A stretch of 64,000 nucleotides of DNA from positions 404,793-468,792 of the forward strand of contig CAWGTB010000006.1 of the NCBI GenBank assembly GCA_963825405.1, given 5' to 3'. The translations under genes were made by a program, and so were the position numbers. Origin of the DNA: JACPNO01 sp963825405. GTDB lineage: Bacteria; Acidobacteriota; Terriglobia; Bryobacterales; Bryobacteraceae. Under the pieces are notes generated by a model. The model searched no databases and had not been told where the DNA came from. It saw only the letters and a list, made by a program, of their open reading frames with translations. Position 1 is the first letter of the stretch; every line of letters starts with the position of its first letter. Of this stretch, positions 61,234 to 64,000 are shown in pieces.

Positions 61234-62346
61234 TCAATCCCAGTTGACGCACAACGTAACCGGCGACCGGAACTCATGGCCCTGCGGCGCCGACGGCCGC
61301 CTGGGATCCAGCCGCAATCTCGGCAGCCGGTCGAAGAGTATTCCCAGCCCGATTTCCCCCTCCAGGCGCGCTAGCGACGCCCCCAGACAGTAGTGCCGGC
61401 CGCGGGCAAACGCCAGATGCTCGCCCGCGTTGCGCCGTGTAATATCGAATTCAGCGGGGCGAGAGAAGAAGGCTTCGTCGCGATTGGCCGCCCCAATCAT
61501 ACATTGCACAATTTCGCCGGGCTGAAGTGCGATGCCTTCCAGACTCGCGGCGCGCGTCACGTGACGCGTGCAGGTTTGCACCGGCGATTCCCAGCGCAGC
61601 GCTTCCTCGATTGCGGCGCGTATCAGGTCCGGGTTGCGCCGAACTTCCGCGAACTGCGCGGGATGGCGCAGCAGGGCCCACACCGTGTTCGACAGCATGG
61701 CCGACGTAGTTTCGAGGCCGCCGAAAATGATCAGCAGCGCGCCGGAGATGAATTCCTCCGACTCATTGAAGTGTCCGCGGATGAATTCTTTGAACTCGCG
61801 TGCCGCGATGCGCCCACGCTCGCGCGTGCCGGAGTCGCCTCCAAAGTTGGCAAGCGCGGCAGCGAACGCGTTATACCAGATGCGAATCTGCGGATCAGGC
61901 GGCAGGTTCAGCACGCGGGTTACGGTGGCGAGCGCCAGCGGATCGGAGAAGGCGGTCACCAGGTCGGTGTGGCGGTCGGCGGCGAAATGATCGATGAGCG
62001 CGTGCGCTGCTCCGCGAATGAAGGGCGCGCAGGTGGTTTGCAGCGAGCGCGATTGAAAGGGCGGCTCGAAGGGCGCGCGCAGGCGGGTGTGCTCGGCGCC
62101 GTCGCGACTCAGCATCATCGGACCGAAGGTGTCTTCGAGCAGCGATGAAGGCGAATGCACGGTGAACGTTTCCTCATCGAGCAACACATTGAGCACCTGC
62201 TTGCGCCGGGTGACGAACCACATGCCGAGCGATTCGATCCAGGACACCGGTTCTTCCCGCTGCAAGCGCTCGTAAATCGGGTACGGGTTGCGGCTAAGCC
62301 TGTCGAGCGTCACGGAGCTGCCAGCTGGAAAAGCAGGACGGTTCAC
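61234..62346 (-). CDS. Cytochrome P450
   Basis: Haem-thiolate monooxygenase, 370 residues, somewhat short for a class I bacterial P450. Oxygen-binding I helix LLIIFGGLETTSAMLSNTVW (Glu-Thr-Thr), ExxR region AAIEEALRWESPVQTCTRHV, haem loop HLAFARGRHYCLGASLARLE with the axial Cys near residue 322. GTG start. No ferredoxin or reductase gene adjacent; substrate unknown. Confidence 0.95.
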   Translation of the reverse strand: MNRPAFPAGSSVTLDRLSRNPYPIYERLQREEPVSWIESLGMWFVTRRKQVLNVLLDEETFTVHSPSSLLEDTFGPMMLSRDGAEHTRLRAPFEPPFQSRSLQTTCAPFIRGAAHALIDHFAADRHTDLVTAFSDPLALATVTRVLNLPPDPQIRIWYNAFAAALANFGGDSGTRERGRIAAREFKEFIRGHFNESEEFISGALLIIFGGLETTSAMLSNTVWALLRHPAQFAEVRRNPDLIRAAIEEALRWESPVQTCTRHVTRAASLEGIALQPGEIVQCMIGAANRDEAFFSRPAEFDITRRNAGEHLAFARGRHYCLGASLARLEGEIGLGILFDRLPRLRLDPRRPSAPQGHEFRSPVTLCVNWD

Positions 62347-62395
62347 GGGTGTCTAAAAGTGTAACCTATGACAGCAAGGTGTGACCTGGCCTACA

Positions 62396-63805
62396 TCAAA
62401 TCTGCTGCTGCTTCCACTTCCCACGGCGAAAGAACAGCATCGCCACTACTGCCAGTGTCGACTCGGAAATTGCGATCGCGAGAAACACGCCGTTCGGACC
62501 CATGCCGGTTTTGATGGCCAACGTATACGCCAGCGGAATCTGCAACAGCCAGTAGCAGAAAAAGTTGATGAGCGTCGGCGTGAGCGTATCGCCGGCGCCG
62601 TTGAAGGCTTGCACCATCACCATTCCGTACGCGTAGAAAACGTAGCCGTAACTGACGAAACGCAGGCAGGACACGCCCAGCGGCAGCACAGCGGGGTCGC
62701 TGGTAAAAGCGCCGATGATGCGCTCCGCAAATGTGATGAATAGCACCGCCACTGCGCCCAGAAAAATCATATTGTAGAAGCCGGTGAGCCAGACGGAGCG
62801 CTCTGCTCGTGCGGGTTTTCCGGCGCCAAGGTTCTGCCCCACCAGTGTGGCGGCGGCGTTGGCCATACCCCACGAGGGCAGGATGGCGAAAATAATAATA
62901 CGGATCGCGATGGTGTAACCGGCGATGGCGGCGCTGCCGAATATGGCGGCGATGCGCACCAGTCCCAGCCAGCTTGCGGTCGCGATCAGAAACTGGAACA
63001 TGCCGTTCACCGAGACGCGTACCAGGCGCCGCAGCACTTCGATATTCAGCTTAATTTGGCGGCGATGCACTTTGACGCGCCCGCGCCCACCCAGCAGTTT
63101 CGCGAGCTGATAAATCACGCCAGTGCTGCGCCCAATGGTAGTGGCCACCGACGCGCCGGTCACGCCGAGGCGTGGGAACGGTCCCCAGCCGTTGATGAGG
63201 CACGGGTCGAGCACGATATTGATGGCGTTAGCGATCCACAGCGTGCGCATGGCAATGGCGGCGTCGCCGGCACCGCGAAAAATCGCGTTGATCAGGAACA
63301 ACAAAAAGATCGACGCCACGCCGCCGAGCATCACGCGCGTGTATGTGGATCCCGTTGCTACAATCGACGGCGACGCGCCCATCCAACCAAGCAGACGGGG
63401 CGCGAGCAAAAAACCCGCTGCCGCAATGGCCAGCGAAACCACCACGCCGATGCCGATCGAGTGCACGGCGGCGACGGCGGCGCCTTCGGGATCTTTCTCA
63501 CCGATGCGGCGCGCAACCATCGCCGTAGTCGCCATACTTAAGCCCATCGCTACGCCGAACACCAGAGACAACATGGATTCGGTAAGGCCCACGGTGGCGA
63601 TGGCGTCGGCGCCCAACCGCGCGACGAAGAAAACGTCGACGATGCCGAATAGCGATTCCATCACCATCTCCAGAACCATAGGGACGGCTAGGAGCAGCAC
63701 GGCGCGAGGGATGGCGCCTTCGGTGAAATCCTGTTGAGAGCCTGCTACGGCTTCGCGCAGGTCGCGCCAAAGGCCGGGGCGCGGTGCGTTGGCCGCGGCG
63801 GTCAC
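62396..63805 (-). CDS. MATE family efflux protein
   Basis: 469 residues, about 12 membrane helices. N-terminal ILLAVPMVLEMVMESLFGIV-type segment (LLLAVPMVLEMVMESLFGIV), FFVARLGADAIATVGLTES, and GWGPFPRLGVTGASVATTIG are typical NorM/DinF-type repeats; the second half repeats as YGMVMVQAFNGAGDTLTPTL. Drug or metabolite/cation antiport is likely. Its start overlaps the stop of the serA-like gene by 4 bp. Confidence 0.93.
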   Translation of the reverse strand: MTAAANAPRPGLWRDLREAVAGSQQDFTEGAIPRAVLLLAVPMVLEMVMESLFGIVDVFFVARLGADAIATVGLTESMLSLVFGVAMGLSMATTAMVARRIGEKDPEGAAVAAVHSIGIGVVVSLAIAAAGFLLAPRLLGWMGASPSIVATGSTYTRVMLGGVASIFLLFLINAIFRGAGDAAIAMRTLWIANAINIVLDPCLINGWGPFPRLGVTGASVATTIGRSTGVIYQLAKLLGGRGRVKVHRRQIKLNIEVLRRLVRVSVNGMFQFLIATASWLGLVRIAAIFGSAAIAGYTIAIRIIIFAILPSWGMANAAATLVGQNLGAGKPARAERSVWLTGFYNMIFLGAVAVLFITFAERIIGAFTSDPAVLPLGVSCLRFVSYGYVFYAYGMVMVQAFNGAGDTLTPTLINFFCYWLLQIPLAYTLAIKTGMGPNGVFLAIAISESTLAVVAMLFFRRGKWKQQQI

Positions 63806-64000
63806 GAAAATTCTACGGATCGCGCCAGCTTGACAGCTGGATTTTCGAGCAGTTGCGCCAGGACGGTCTCAGGCACCGTCGCGTCGGTCGAGACTACCGC
63901 CACGGCTTCGAGAGGCTCGCCCCCCGTGCGCGGCGTTTCACGACGGCCGAGGGAGAAATTGGCGATGTTGATGCTGTTCTTGCCGAGCACCGTTCCGACA
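63802..64000 (-). CDS. serA: D-3-phosphoglycerate dehydrogenase, C-terminal ACT domain (partial)
   Basis: Only the last 66 residues are in the window: VGTVLGKNSINIANFSLGRR and EAVAVVSTDATVPETVLAQL, the ACT regulatory domain of long-type SerA enzymes. The catalytic part lies beyond the right edge. Serine feedback through ACT is known for the family. Coupled to the MATE gene by an ATGA overlap. Confidence 0.85.
   Translation of the reverse strand, partial: VGTVLGKNSINIANFSLGRRETPRTGGEPLEAVAVVSTDATVPETVLAQLLENPAVKLARSVEFS

Overview
The window is a roughly 62% GC chromosomal segment, most likely from an acidobacterium of the Solibacter/Bryobacterales type. This rests on lineage-flavoured genes (a long RpoB with an inserted cysteine cluster, DUF6526, DUF3309/CsbD stress genes, secreted TPR proteins, Tat-exported amidohydrolases) and on gene style; no 16S gene is present, so the assignment is an inference. 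Many genes, including obviously essential ones (rpoC, pyk, uppP, ftsK), carry single-base frameshifts, several in homopolymers. I therefore read most frameshifts as assembly errors, not decay, and annotate each such gene as one CDS spanning all its frames.

Layout. 1-3888 (minus): uppP-ftsK-radical SAM operon. 3918-5533 (plus): pyruvate kinase. 6144-16803: rplA-rplJ-rplL-rpoB-rpoC, without rplK/nusG/secE, with an L1 autoregulatory RNA site directly before rplA. 16873-22700: a HEAT/lipoyl-like membrane protein, an AhpD-like protein, a disulfide reductase, and a hydrolase-proline dehydrogenase-ornithine cyclodeaminase group. 22708-30114: nucleoside hydrolase, a TPR gene coupled to a large zinc-finger/LamG-like membrane protein, a secreted hypothetical, DUF6526 and an MBL-fold hydrolase. 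30163-37907: an MdtABC-type RND efflux operon. 38179-38274: tRNA-Sec. 38307-41519: an XRE regulator divergent from a Gln/Pro-repeat secreted protein, then small stress genes and Dps. 42387-43670: tRNA-Gln with its 3' end duplicated 1.2 kb away, enclosing one membrane gene (a mini-island). 44144-51894: exonuclease III, hydrolases, a monoheme protein, a TPR protein and MarC. 51968-54536: three Tad-type pilin-like or vWA genes. 54625-56926: a dienelactone hydrolase, an IS remnant and an AT-rich cargo gene. 57047-61125: the arginine operon argF-argG-argH-argR with promoter and tandem ARG boxes. 61234-64000: a P450, a MATE transporter and the 3' end of serA.

How the genes work together. The arginine operon encodes the last three steps to arginine plus its own repressor, and the operator overlaps the promoter. 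The proline dehydrogenase/ornithine cyclodeaminase pair could turn ornithine into proline and then glutamate precursors. The ribosomal protein/RNA polymerase block probably controls its own L1 translation through a mimic of the 23S L1 site. Two copies of a long palindromic repeat, a tRNA-flanked island and an IS fragment mark the mobile parts of an otherwise housekeeping-rich region.
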